Both the position numbers and the translations under genes were made by a program. DNA of 52,471 bases from QALR01 sp045124015 (GTDB lineage Bacteria; Bacillota; Clostridia; Oscillospirales; CAG-272), in contig JBGVLA010000108.1 in NCBI GenBank assembly GCA_045124015.1, positions 1 to 52,471 on the forward strand, written 5' to 3'. How positions within the stretch are numbered: position 1 is the first letter of the stretch; each line of letters opens with the position of its first letter. The notes beneath the pieces are model-generated. The model saw nothing but the letters and a program-made list of their open reading frames with translations, ran no database searches and had not been told where the DNA came from. Shown in pieces: positions 26,001 through 33,837 of this stretch.

Positions 26001-26207
26001 AGGAGGCGGAACCGCTTTCGTCTGCTCCTTCGGCTGTTCCTTTGCAGTCTTGCTTCGGGAAGACGTTTTCTTTTTCTCCTCCGTATGCATCTGCTCCGCA
26101 TCGTTTACCGTCTTTTTCTTTTTTGCGGTGGTCGTTTTTTCGCCGCTCGCACCGCCTGCGGCGTTTTCACGGGGCTCCCCCGTTCTTTTCTTTTTTTCTT
26201 CCGACAC
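23004..26207 (-). CDS. ftsK: FtsK/SpoIIIE DNA translocase
   Basis: A hexameric ATPase that pumps chromosomal DNA through the closing septum or into the forespore. The 1067-residue protein starts with a very basic tail (about 1-85). It then has four membrane helices (about 88-250), a long Pro/Glu/Ala-rich linker of about 300 residues, the motor with Walker A GATGQGKS (710-717), and a C-terminal winged-helix gamma domain (GYGRAAKLIDVMEKRGIV). I chose a GTG start after AAGGAAGAGG; a reading 17 codons longer begins inside the end of uppP. The linker is long compared with SpoIIIE of Bacillus. Confidence 0.93.
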   Translation of the reverse strand: MSEEKKKRTGEPRENAAGGASGEKTTTAKKKKTVNDAEQMHTEEKKKTSSRSKTAKEQPKEQTKAVPPPASEKKKKEKKEPNPSSVGNQLAMVLLIVFSIFIGICYAFRDDVGIIGYAINYCLFGLFGAAAFLVPFLLLQIALFWRRDVLSGAVKFKYLVAIFVLLFSSVMVHTIYCIAADVPKSTVEMAFTWHSIKGFFTDGVDYHGGGFFGGLLASALICAFGYPGTILFGSLFLIGFAMALFGLTPIECLQRYRFYRQRNRAAQRARKDERDAKREEREKQEREAEARARAEQKAYEAAKRAADNRKKAETNTQNTKKRADNIDRDIFADDAAFGNDPTEPAFEKDSAFEEEAPAPVSKKEKLRPVSVIEPEEEKVSLESIFDQKKDEEVLSRYAHGAKTDEEAEAYQTEAHMELKPGEKPLSGTAFVSPDEIDADEDMQYLIPVKKTKTEPQTTSAPVAEEKKAYEPMYRSAPVEKTAVEEAPKARPAPVYTEPKKAEQTPAEAPIQIVPPTKPEPAPVSDVISIRPPEMSVPAPSTEADEDTVDDIPKPREYEFPPIDLLAKPQVDKGGDVSAELRENADRIIQTLDSFNVRVGISNVSRGPTITRYEIEPAPGTRVRSIINLLDDIALSLATSGVRSDGIISGKSAIGIEVPNKKTNTVFVRELIEDSRFESAKSKLTASLGMDVSGAPVYLDIAKMPHLLIAGATGQGKSVCINSLIISLLYKARPDEVKLILIDPKKVELNVYNGLPHLLVPVVFDPKKAAGSLHWAVQEMERRFELIEAQHVRNIAQYNAAIADDPLKEKLPQVVIIIDELADLMMSAPDDVETSICRLAQKARAAGMHLIIGTQRPSTDVITGLIKANIPSRIAFTVSNQIDSRIIIDTQGAEKLIGKGDMLFSPVGSSKPIRVQGSFVSEKEIEDVIDFIKAQSTEATYSDDIIKEIEKNAAVCGQKKGKAAASAAAADAAMDDGEDVDPMLDAAIELAVESGKISTSLIQRRLSLGYGRAAKLIDVMEKRGIVSPPEGQKPRAVLISREQYLEMKMNHDDSEAAAGAEDEPPFDL

Positions 26208-26250
26208 TTTCTTTTTCCTCTTCCTTACAAATACTCTACGGCAAAGCGCT

Positions 26251-27072
26251 TCACGCAAGCATCACAGCAAAAAGCCCTGCCGCCATACAATAATATGCAA
26301 AAAAACCGAATCTCGATTTTTTGGATATGTAAAGCAAAAATTTCATCGCGCAAAATCCCGAAAGCATGGCGACCGCCATTCCGATCAGATAGTATCCCAC
26401 CTCTGCGCTTGCAATAGGCGTGCCAATTACATCGGGAACGCTCATCACGTTCGCGCCGAGGATGGCGGGAACAGACAGGATGAACGAAAACTTGACCGCA
26501 TCCTCGCGGGAAAGACCAACAAGCATCCCGCCGGATATCGTGGAGCCGGAGCGAGATATGCCGGGGAACGTTGCCGCAAGCTGAAAAACACCGATGCCAA
26601 GCGCACAAAGCGGCGATAGCTCTCGTTTTTGCATATATCCCGTCATACGGTCCGAAAGAAGCAATACGATACCGTTCACGGCAAGCAGCGCACCAACGAT
26701 CTTAGGATAAGCGGAGAGCATCTCCACCTGATCCTTCCAAAGCATCGCCGCCGCAAGGGGCAGCGTTGCCACGATCAAAAAAAGTACAAAGCGTTCATTT
26801 TTTGACCACGATGAAATATGGATCCTTCCGCGTACGAGCTTAGCTGACATCGTAAAAAATGCAGGCACGAGCGAAAAGATCTCTTTATGATAAAACACGA
26901 AGACGACGATCAGCGTTCCGAGATGCAAAAGCAGATCGAACGCAAGACAGCCCTCAGGCGTTCCCACATGAAAAAAGGAGTGGGCAAGCGCCAGATGACC
27001 CGAGCTTGATATCGGCAAAAACTCCGCAAGCCCCTGAATGACACCGCACACGACGGCTTCCGTCAAAGTCAT
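26251..27072 (-). CDS. uppP: Undecaprenyl-diphosphatase
   Basis: Recycles the lipid carrier for peptidoglycan and other envelope polymers by removing one phosphate from undecaprenyl diphosphate. The 273-residue membrane protein has both BacA motifs: GLAEFLPISSSGHLAL with E17 and H26, and FPGISRSGSTISGG. The ATG after GGAGGAAAT was chosen over an in-frame start 18 codons upstream. It heads the leftward series continuing into ftsK. Confidence 0.96.
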   Translation of the reverse strand: MTLTEAVVCGVIQGLAEFLPISSSGHLALAHSFFHVGTPEGCLAFDLLLHLGTLIVVFVFYHKEIFSLVPAFFTMSAKLVRGRIHISSWSKNERFVLFLIVATLPLAAAMLWKDQVEMLSAYPKIVGALLAVNGIVLLLSDRMTGYMQKRELSPLCALGIGVFQLAATFPGISRSGSTISGGMLVGLSREDAVKFSFILSVPAILGANVMSVPDVIGTPIASAEVGYYLIGMAVAMLSGFCAMKFLLYISKKSRFGFFAYYCMAAGLFAVMLA

Positions 27073-27211
27073 GTATTTCCTCCGTTTTCGCTTTGCTCCG
27101 ACGTATAGTTTGGCGATAAACGGCACAAATTATAGATCAGAAGCCAAGCATATGGTTTCACGTTTGATTTCGGTTCAGACCCAAACAAAACAATTACCCC
27201 ATATTAAAATT

Positions 27212-27240
27212 ATTATATCACACAAATTTCAAAATTACAA
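27212..27240 (-). promoter_or_regulatory. Promoter of the uppP-ftsK series
   Basis: TTGTAA and TATAAT with 17-bp spacing on the minus strand. The predicted transcript has a 5' leader of about 130 nt in which I see no known regulatory motif. The promoter lies close to the start of the rightward TauE/SafE pair. Confidence 0.6.
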
Positions 27241-27254
27241 GAATTTATCTCCAC

Positions 27255-27647
27255 ATGAATCCATTTCCCAAAAAATTTTTTTCCTTCTTTTTGCCGGTCA
27301 TCTCGCTCTCTCTTCTCGCAGGCGTTGTCGGCGGACTTTTCGGAACGGGCGGCGGCATCCTCATCGTCTTTCTTTTTTCACGCGTTTGCAAAGATTCCGA
27401 CGAATTTGACCGCAAGGATCTTTTTGCCATGACGGTCATGACCGTTGCCATCATGTCGCTTTCCTCGCTGTTTTTATATATGAAAAACGGCGCCGTTTCC
27501 TTCTCCGATATTTCTCCAACGCTTCTGCCCGCCGCCATCGGCGGTCTTTGCGGTGCTTTTTTGCTCGATAAGATCAACACCACATGGCTGAATCGCATTT
27601 TTGCCGTTTTGATCATTTACGCAGGTGCAACGCTGATCTTTCGGTGA
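27255..27647 (+). CDS. Half-size TauE/SafE family membrane protein, first of a pair
   Basis: TauE/SafE (TSUP) proteins export or import sulfur-containing or organic anions and normally have about eight helices in one chain of about 250 residues. This 130-residue protein has about four helices and the N-terminal family motif VVGGLFGTGGGILIV. It ends with a proper stop and is followed 62 bp later by a second half-size gene with its own ribosome binding site. The pair probably forms a heterodimer. No strong ribosome binding site is visible before this ATG. Confidence 0.8.
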   Translation: MNPFPKKFFSFFLPVISLSLLAGVVGGLFGTGGGILIVFLFSRVCKDSDEFDRKDLFAMTVMTVAIMSLSSLFLYMKNGAVSFSDISPTLLPAAIGGLCGAFLLDKINTTWLNRIFAVLIIYAGATLIFR

Positions 27648-27709
27648 ATACAGAAAAAAATGCGTATTCGTCGTTTTTTGAAAAACAACAAAACTATACG
27701 GAGACCTTC

Positions 27710-28069
27710 ATGCCTATCCTTGATTTTCTCGTCGCCGTCTTCACAGCCACCCTCTCGGGCACGGGGATCGGAGGCGGCGGACTTTACGTCATCTATCTGA
27801 CGCTTGCGCGGAACGTACCCCAGCTCACCGCACAAGGCATCAATCTTGCGTTCTTCATCGCAGGCGCACTTTCATCCATGCTGATCCATTTGAGAAAACG
27901 CCGATTTTCCTTTCGCCTCGTTTTGCTCGCCGGCGTTTTGGGGGCGATCGGGTCGCTTTTCGGCGCTTTCCTCGCAAATCGTCTGGATACCGTTTTGCTT
28001 TCCAAAATCTTTGGCGGTCTGCTCGTTCTCTGCGGACTTCGCACACTTTTCTCGAAGGTCAAAAAATAG
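27710..28069 (+). CDS. Half-size TauE/SafE family membrane protein, second of a pair
   Basis: A 119-residue, roughly four-helix protein with the motif ATLSGTGIGGGGLYVIYL, equivalent to the motif in the preceding gene, so the two are paralogous halves and not pieces of one broken gene. The start was chosen at the ATG after CGGAGACC; a longer in-frame reading would overlap the first gene. Substrate unknown. Confidence 0.8.
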   Translation: MPILDFLVAVFTATLSGTGIGGGGLYVIYLTLARNVPQLTAQGINLAFFIAGALSSMLIHLRKRRFSFRLVLLAGVLGAIGSLFGAFLANRLDTVLLSKIFGGLLVLCGLRTLFSKVKK

Positions 28070-28104
28070 TTACAAATTCAGCGCGAAGAAGTCCTTTCTA
28101 CATC

Positions 28105-28133
28105 TTGAAAAATCGCTTTTCCTGTGATATACT
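28105..28133 (+). promoter_or_regulatory. Promoter of the first LRR lipoprotein gene
   Basis: TTGAAA and TATACT with 17-bp spacing, about 75 bp before the start codon. Confidence 0.6.
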
Positions 28134-28208
28134 GAATATGTATATATTCAAAAACAGAAATTGACGCAAATGTAATTGTCTATAAAAATCAGAAAGGACT
28201 TTTCATTT

Positions 28209-30683
28209 ATGAAAAAATCTTACCGTATCATCGGTGCCCTTGCCGCCGCAACGATCGCAGCCGCTTCCCTCGCGCTTTCGGGCTGTAACGATGCAGGCGA
28301 ACCCAACGAAGAGGTCTCCATCGATACCGAGGGTCAAATTTACCTCAGCGACAACTCCCTTTTTAGCTATACACTGAACAAAAATGACGGTACCGCAACG
28401 CTCGTTTCATACAACGGCGATGCCGCAAGCGTTATTTTGAACCGCATCGACGGCAGATATACGATCAGCGCGATCGCAGAAGGTGCGTTCGCAGGCAACC
28501 AAAATCTCACCAAGATCGAGTTGGGCGAGGATATCCGCGCGATCGGCGAAGGTGCTTTTTACGGCTGTATCAAGCTTGAGACCGTCGTTTTCCGCGGAAA
28601 ATCCAAGCTGCAGCTCATCGAAAACAACGCCTTTGAATCCTGCGTCAAGCTGAAAACCTTTGCGATCCCCGCTTCTCTCAAGACCATCGGCGCCGAAGCC
28701 TTTCTCGATTGCACCTCCGCTACGATCGACTTCTCTGAGGCAACAGGACTTACGACCATCGGTGAATATGCGTTCTCCTTCTGCGGCACGGCATCCGCAT
28801 CCGAGCTCACCGTAACCCTGCCCGAAAATCTTTCCGACATCGGCACAGGTGCTTTCTACGGCTCCACCAATATCGGTGCCTTCAACGTTTCGGAACACAA
28901 TCCCAATTATTCCGCAAAAGACGGTATTCTTTATAACAAATCGGGAGACACCTTGGTTCTCTATCCCGCGGCGCTCGGCATCGGAGAAGAATTCACCGTT
29001 CCCGAAGGCGTAAAAACGATCTCAGGCGGTGCTTTCGCGGGCGCTGGCATCACCGGCATCACCCTTCCCGAAGGCTTCACCGCCATCGGCGGAAGCGCAT
29101 TTTACGATGCGTATGCACTGAAATCCGTTTCCATTCCCGAGTCCATCGAATCCATCGGCAGCTTTGCTTTCTTGGATTGCTCGGCGCTGAAGGAGATCTC
29201 CATCCCCGACGGCACTGCACTCGGCTCTTATATCTTCCGTGCTTGCTCGGCGCTTGAAAGCGTAAAGCTTCCCGCAGATCTCACCGAGATCCCTGACGGA
29301 CTTTTCGACTCCTGCGCAAAGCTTGCGACTGTCGACATCCCCAAGGGCGTTACCGAGATCGGTCAGTTTGCATTCAACTACTGCACCTCTCTTACCGAGA
29401 TCGATGTTCCCAAAACCGTTCGCACCATCAAGAGCTACGCGTTCCGTAACTGTGCATCGCTGAAAACGATCGACGTTTCTACGGCAACGACGATCGGCGA
29501 TTTCGCTTTCCAATACTGCGCGAAGCTCGAATCTGCTGATATCAGCGGCATTTCTGAGATCCCCGCGTATATGTTTGAAAGCGCGGCGCTCCTTTCCGAC
29601 GTCAAGATTTCCGACTCCATTACGCAGATCGGCAACTATGCATTCTTCGGATGCGATCATCTGGCAAGCTTTTCGATCCCGCAAAGCACGACCGCCATTG
29701 GTGATTTTGCGTTTGGCAAGTGCCTTGGTCTGAACACGATCACCATTCCTGCATCGGTAACCACACTGGGAGACGGTGTCTTCTATTCGTCCGGCATCGC
29801 AAGCGCTGTTATCGAAGCAAAGATCCAAACGCTTCCTGCGTCTTTCTTTGATAGCTGCAAAAAGCTCTCTTCTCTGACCCTTCCTGCTTCTCTTGAAAAT
29901 ATCGGCATGGGTGCTTTTGCTGAATGTGTCATCCTCAAGAACATTCCCTTTGCCGCCCCCATCAAGCACGTCGGCGACGGTGCCTTTACAGGCTGTCGTT
30001 CGCTCGAAAATATCATCATCGGAACCGAAGATACCGTCATCGGCGCAGGCACCTTCTACGGATGCGATGCGCTGACCGACATCGTCATTCCCGAAGGCAT
30101 CACCACCATCGGTGCATCCGCCTTTGCAAACTGCGTCTATATGGAATCGGTATCCTTCCCCACCACGCTCAAAACCATTGAAAGCGGTGCATTCTCCGCT
30201 TGTGCGAAAATTGCACGCGCCAACCTTCCCGAAGGACTCACGGTCATCGGCGATGCCGCGTTCTCTGCTTGCACCAAGCTTACGAAAATAGACATTCCGC
30301 AAACGGTTATTTTTGTTGGCGAGGGCGCTTTCACAGGCACACAATGGCTCCGCAGTAACAAGGATGATTTCCTCGTCGTCGGAGACGGCGTGCTCATCCA
30401 ATATACCGGAAATGCAACCAACATCATCATTCCGAGCACAGTCAAGCGCATTCCCGATTTCCGCTTCGCAAGCCTCAAGACCGAGCCGACCTCGATCACC
30501 ATTCCCGAAAGCGTGGAATACATCGGCAAGCAAGCCTTCGTCAAGCTCGTATCTTCGACAGACTCCTCCGGCAACGCTACGACCTCTTATAAACAGCGAT
30601 ATATCAAGATCATCGGTGTCAAGGGCTCTTATGCTGAAACCTATGCGAGATATGAATATTATACGTTTGAAGAACTCAAATAA
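28209..30683 (+). CDS. BspA-type leucine-rich repeat lipoprotein
   Basis: This 824-residue protein has a lipoprotein signal peptide with lipobox LALSGC (C26). More than twenty LRR_5/BspA-like repeats follow, of the form IP..V..IG..AF..C..L..I, almost to the C-terminus. Such proteins are surface-exposed and have been linked to adhesion or ligand binding in gut and oral bacteria. The ATG after AAAGGAC is used; an earlier in-frame ATG 11 codons upstream would spoil the signal peptide. There is no visible cell-wall anchor or enzyme domain. A second LRR lipoprotein gene faces it tail to tail. Confidence 0.88.
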   Translation: MKKSYRIIGALAAATIAAASLALSGCNDAGEPNEEVSIDTEGQIYLSDNSLFSYTLNKNDGTATLVSYNGDAASVILNRIDGRYTISAIAEGAFAGNQNLTKIELGEDIRAIGEGAFYGCIKLETVVFRGKSKLQLIENNAFESCVKLKTFAIPASLKTIGAEAFLDCTSATIDFSEATGLTTIGEYAFSFCGTASASELTVTLPENLSDIGTGAFYGSTNIGAFNVSEHNPNYSAKDGILYNKSGDTLVLYPAALGIGEEFTVPEGVKTISGGAFAGAGITGITLPEGFTAIGGSAFYDAYALKSVSIPESIESIGSFAFLDCSALKEISIPDGTALGSYIFRACSALESVKLPADLTEIPDGLFDSCAKLATVDIPKGVTEIGQFAFNYCTSLTEIDVPKTVRTIKSYAFRNCASLKTIDVSTATTIGDFAFQYCAKLESADISGISEIPAYMFESAALLSDVKISDSITQIGNYAFFGCDHLASFSIPQSTTAIGDFAFGKCLGLNTITIPASVTTLGDGVFYSSGIASAVIEAKIQTLPASFFDSCKKLSSLTLPASLENIGMGAFAECVILKNIPFAAPIKHVGDGAFTGCRSLENIIIGTEDTVIGAGTFYGCDALTDIVIPEGITTIGASAFANCVYMESVSFPTTLKTIESGAFSACAKIARANLPEGLTVIGDAAFSACTKLTKIDIPQTVIFVGEGAFTGTQWLRSNKDDFLVVGDGVLIQYTGNATNIIIPSTVKRIPDFRFASLKTEPTSITIPESVEYIGKQAFVKLVSSTDSSGNATTSYKQRYIKIIGVKGSYAETYARYEYYTFEELK

Positions 30684-30727
30684 TGTAAGACAGTAAGACT
30701 GATTTTACACAAATTTTCAGAAATCAT

Positions 30728-30780
30728 AAAAGCTCCCGCAACACGCAGTTTTCTGCGATCCGTTGCGGGAGCTTTTGAAT
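30728..30780. terminator. Terminator between the convergent LRR genes
   Basis: A 15-bp perfect stem (AAAAGCTCCCGCAAC and its complement) encloses a small CGCAG/CTGCG inner hairpin. It ends in TTTT on either strand and can serve both genes. Confidence 0.8.
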
Positions 30781-30783
30781 CGT

Positions 30784-30815
30784 TATGCCCTTGTGTTATA
30801 CAACACAAGGGCATA
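30784..30815. repeat. Perfect palindrome beyond the second LRR gene
   Basis: A 14-bp perfect inverted repeat (TATGCCCTTGTGTT and complement, loop ATAC) without a T-tract, 9 bp from the stop codon of the leftward LRR gene. It is probably a 3'-end stability hairpin preceding the shared terminator. Confidence 0.6.
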
Positions 30816-30823
30816 AAAAGCGG

Positions 30824-32791
30824 TTAATTCTTATAATAATTGACCTTGATCTCCTGCGCGATGCCACCGAGAATGGTGTAGATATGCGGTCTTGCAGAAG
30901 GATCGACGTTAAGCGTCGTAAGAGCAGCACATTCGTAGTTAAAAAGATCTACGCCGGGGAACGTAAGCCCCTTCGGCAAGGTAACGCTCTTAAGCGAGCT
31001 ACAACCGATGAAAACGCCATAACCGATCGATTTTGTGTTCGAGGAGATTTGGAAAGCAGGAATACTTGCACAATAACTGAAAGCATAGTTGCCGATCGTT
31101 TCCACATTGAAACCGCCCGAGATAGAAGAGAGCGCCGTGCAGAATGCAAAAGCATCGGCATCGATCTTCTTCAGCGAATTCGGAAGAACGACCTTTTCTA
31201 CGCTGAGCATACGGTAAAAGGCACTGTTGCCGATCTCAACCAAGGTTTCGGGAAGCGCGAGCTCCTTCACGTTGTAGCTGATATTGTACTTGGAACGGCC
31301 CGATTCACTAAGACCCGAAGTATCCGTAGGAACATATGCAATATCCCAACCGCTGAGCGCGGAGCCTGCGATCTTTTTAACACCATCGGGAACGGTGATC
31401 TTCGTCTGTCCATCCGCAACATATGCGGCAAGGAGGATGTGGTCGCCCGTAATGAAATAACGGTCAGCCTCCGATTCCGCTTTGGATGCTTCCTGCATAA
31501 AGCTTTCATAAGCACCTGTACCGGCAAACGCATACGCGCTGACAGTTTCTACGCTGACAGGAAGCGCCATCGATTCAATGCCATAGCATCCCTGGAAGGC
31601 GTAGCTGCCAACGCTCTTCAAATTGGAACACTTGGAAAAATCGACATTCGCCGTGGTTTTGATGGTCTCATCTTCAATATAAATGTTGAAGGCACTGTCT
31701 CCAATGGTCGTAACGCCTGCAGGGAGCTCGACATACCGGAGATTATAACAGCCTGCAAATGCAGATGTGCCGATCGCGGTAACGGTTTCGGGAAGAACGA
31801 GCGTCTCCAGCTCAGCTGCGTATTTATAGCCGTATTCTGCCGCCTGATCTTCGTTTTCTGCATTCCAAAAAGCCGTGCCGCCAATCGCTTTGATCGGCTT
31901 ATCGGAGATATCCAAAAAATTGGGATGGACTGCACATTTGATCAAAACACCATCGCCCACGATCAAATAATCCTCGTCATTTTCCTGATACCAAGGTGTA
32001 AAATTGAATGCGGCATAATCGACCATCTTGACCGAATCTGCGATCGTTACGTCAGAAAGACGTGTGCAATTATAAAACGCAAGCTTACCGATCAGCTCTA
32101 CCCCACTCGGGATCGTAACAGAGCGAAGCATCGCACAGCCCATAAAAGCGTAGTCGCCTATGGTTTTCAGCGCACGAACCTCGGAAAGATTTGTTTCGGA
32201 AAGATTGACACATTGCGCAAACGCCCACACACTAAGCTGTTCAAGCTCCTCGGAAAAGGTTACGCTTTCCAAAGCAGAGCAATACCAAAATGCGCCGTCA
32301 TCAATATAACGGATATGTTCCATAGAGATGCTTTCCAATGCCGTACAGCCGTAAAACGTATACTGTCCGATACGATCGATTGAGGAAGGCAATGTGATCT
32401 CCGTCAAAGAGGTACAATCATAAAATGCATACGAGCCAAGCTCCTGCACGCCATCTTCGATAACGACCTTTTCGAGAGAAGTGCATCCTTGAAAAGCACC
32501 GGAGCCGATAAATTCGACATGAGAGCCGATCACGACCTCCCTAAGACTTTCATCTCCGGAAAATGCGCTTTCCGCAATTGCCGTGATCGTTTCGGGAACG
32601 ACGTATACACCGTTTTCGTCCGCCTGACCAACGCAGGAAACGAGCAAGCCGTCATCGACGTGATAGGATTTCGGATAAGATTTGTCTGTGTTCGTCGAGG
32701 TTGTCGTTTCATTGACGCTCGGCGTATCGCAAGAGGTAAAAGCTACGGCAGAAATACACGCCGCAAGACATAATGCAATCAGTTTTTTCAT
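30824..32791 (-). CDS. BspA-type leucine-rich repeat lipoprotein
   Basis: A 655-residue lipoprotein (lipobox VAFTSC, C21) with a Thr/Ser-rich spacer (about 25-45) and about eighteen LRR_5 repeats. It is related in architecture to the convergent neighbour but is not a recent copy, because the repeat sequences differ. Two interruptions (around residues 270-310 and 430-470) contain Trp/Tyr/Asp-rich non-repeat stretches. The start was taken at MKKLIALC, since it gives a clean signal peptide. A consensus promoter lies upstream. Confidence 0.88.
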   Translation of the reverse strand: MKKLIALCLAACISAVAFTSCDTPSVNETTTSTNTDKSYPKSYHVDDGLLVSCVGQADENGVYVVPETITAIAESAFSGDESLREVVIGSHVEFIGSGAFQGCTSLEKVVIEDGVQELGSYAFYDCTSLTEITLPSSIDRIGQYTFYGCTALESISMEHIRYIDDGAFWYCSALESVTFSEELEQLSVWAFAQCVNLSETNLSEVRALKTIGDYAFMGCAMLRSVTIPSGVELIGKLAFYNCTRLSDVTIADSVKMVDYAAFNFTPWYQENDEDYLIVGDGVLIKCAVHPNFLDISDKPIKAIGGTAFWNAENEDQAAEYGYKYAAELETLVLPETVTAIGTSAFAGCYNLRYVELPAGVTTIGDSAFNIYIEDETIKTTANVDFSKCSNLKSVGSYAFQGCYGIESMALPVSVETVSAYAFAGTGAYESFMQEASKAESEADRYFITGDHILLAAYVADGQTKITVPDGVKKIAGSALSGWDIAYVPTDTSGLSESGRSKYNISYNVKELALPETLVEIGNSAFYRMLSVEKVVLPNSLKKIDADAFAFCTALSSISGGFNVETIGNYAFSYCASIPAFQISSNTKSIGYGVFIGCSSLKSVTLPKGLTFPGVDLFNYECAALTTLNVDPSARPHIYTILGGIAQEIKVNYYKN

Positions 32792-32842
32792 AAATTCACA
32801 TATTCCCTTTGCTTTGAATATTCTTTGATATCGTACTTTATT

Positions 32843-32871
32843 ATTATATAACATTCAGCCAAATATGTCAA
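32843..32871 (-). promoter_or_regulatory. Promoter of the second LRR lipoprotein gene
   Basis: Perfect TTGACA and TATAAT with 17-bp spacing on the minus strand. Confidence 0.8.
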
Positions 32872-32942
32872 CCGCGATTCGATGAAGTTCACAATCTTGT
32901 AAAAATCTATTTTCGTTTTCTTCAAGATCGCTTCATTTGACA

Positions 32943-32974
32943 AAAGAAAAACGCGCTCTATTGAGCGCGTTTTT
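32943..32974 (-). terminator. Terminator of tRNA-Gly
   Basis: An 8-bp stem (ACGCGCTC/GAGCGCGT) directly behind the encoded CCA end, followed by TTTTCTTTT on the minus strand. Confidence 0.85.
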
Positions 32975-33050
32975 TGGAGCGGATTACGGGGCTCGAACCC
33001 GCCACCTCGACCTTGGCAAGGTCGCGCTCTACCAAATGAGCTAAATCCGC
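32975..33050 (-). tRNA. tRNA-Gly (GCC), copy 1
   Basis: A 76-nt gene with anticodon GCC, a 7-bp acceptor stem GCGGATT/AATCCGC, GGTTCGAGCC T-arm and encoded CCA. It is identical over its full length to the copy at 47796-47871. It is transcribed singly from its own promoter. Confidence 0.97.
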
Positions 33051-33078
33051 AGATGGTGTCTTTTCAATCGACTTCGAC

Positions 33079-33107
33079 AGTATAACACAAGTTTATGTCG
33101 TTGTCAA
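33079..33107 (-). promoter_or_regulatory. Promoter of tRNA-Gly copy 1
   Basis: TTGACA and TATACT with 17-bp spacing, ending about 30 bp before the mature tRNA 5' end. Confidence 0.75.
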
Positions 33108-33135
33108 TAGTTTTTCGGAATTTTCTAAAAAAATT

Positions 33136-33162
33136 TTTGACCTCCGCATTGCGGAGGTCAAA
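33136..33162 (-). terminator. Terminator of the BY-kinase/CpsB unit
   Basis: A 12-bp perfect stem (TTTGACCTCCGC/GCGGAGGTCAAA) is followed on the minus strand by AAATTTTTTT. Confidence 0.85.
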
Positions 33163-33168
33163 TTTGAT

Positions 33169-33837
33169 TCAATTGTCAATCGGATGATTGATCTTTTCCA
33201 AAGCGGGCTCAACGATACGTGCGCCCTTTTTGAATTTTTTATAGATTTTTTCGTCATGATGAACGTCGCTGCCGACGGCATAGACCCAACCGTTTGCCAC
33301 CCAACGTTTTGCACGAGAGCGTTCACGGAAGCTACAGATATCTTCCATATTGAGCTGAAGCTTTGCACCGAGCATCACCATGCGCTCTACAGATTCCGTC
33401 GGATAACGATTCGGATGCGCCATAAATAGCGTATAACCGTTTTCGATCAAGCGTTCTGCTGTTTCAAAAAGCTCATCCGTATGCGCGGAAATATCAAACG
33501 GCATCTCCCAAAGGATAATATTCGTACCCTCAAGCGTAAGCTTTTCGATGCCCTGCATCTGATCAATGCCTTCACAAGCAAGAACCTCTACACCAAGGAG
33601 CACCTTGGGAGTATCCTCTCCGCAAAGCTCAGCAATGCGATGATATGCCGCTTCTCTGCGCTTCAAAAAGTCCTCCACACGATGTCTGTGCGGATAAAAA
33701 TGCGGAGTCGCCGCGATCGTTTCAATGCCTGCCGCACGGGCTGCACGCAAGATCGTCATCGCTTCGTTTCGATCCGAGGCGCCGTGGTCGGCACCGGGAA
33801 GGATATGAGAATGAAAGTCAAATGTGATCGTAGCCAT
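33169..33837 (-). CDS. cpsB: CpsB/YwqE-type tyrosine-protein phosphatase (PHP domain)
   Basis: A 222-residue metal-dependent PHP phosphatase with the N-terminal metal motif DFHSHILPGADHG (H9, H11), TPHFYPHRH, GVEVLAC, MAHPNRYP and SDVHH. This is the pattern of CpsB/CapC/YwqE enzymes, which dephosphorylate the tyrosine cluster of a partner BY-kinase and thereby control capsule or exopolysaccharide length. Its ATG overlaps the stop of the BY-kinase gene by one base (TAATG), so the pair is translationally coupled. Confidence 0.92.
   Translation of the reverse strand: MATITFDFHSHILPGADHGASDRNEAMTILRAARAAGIETIAATPHFYPHRHRVEDFLKRREAAYHRIAELCGEDTPKVLLGVEVLACEGIDQMQGIEKLTLEGTNIILWEMPFDISAHTDELFETAERLIENGYTLFMAHPNRYPTESVERMVMLGAKLQLNMEDICSFRERSRAKRWVANGWVYAVGSDVHHDEKIYKKFKKGARIVEPALEKINHPIDN

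Noticed and set aside
27255..28069. The two TauE/SafE pieces as one gene broken by a frameshift.
   Set aside because: Each has its own start, stop and N-terminal glycine motif, and the second has its own ribosome binding site; both correspond to the same half of the family or to independent halves.
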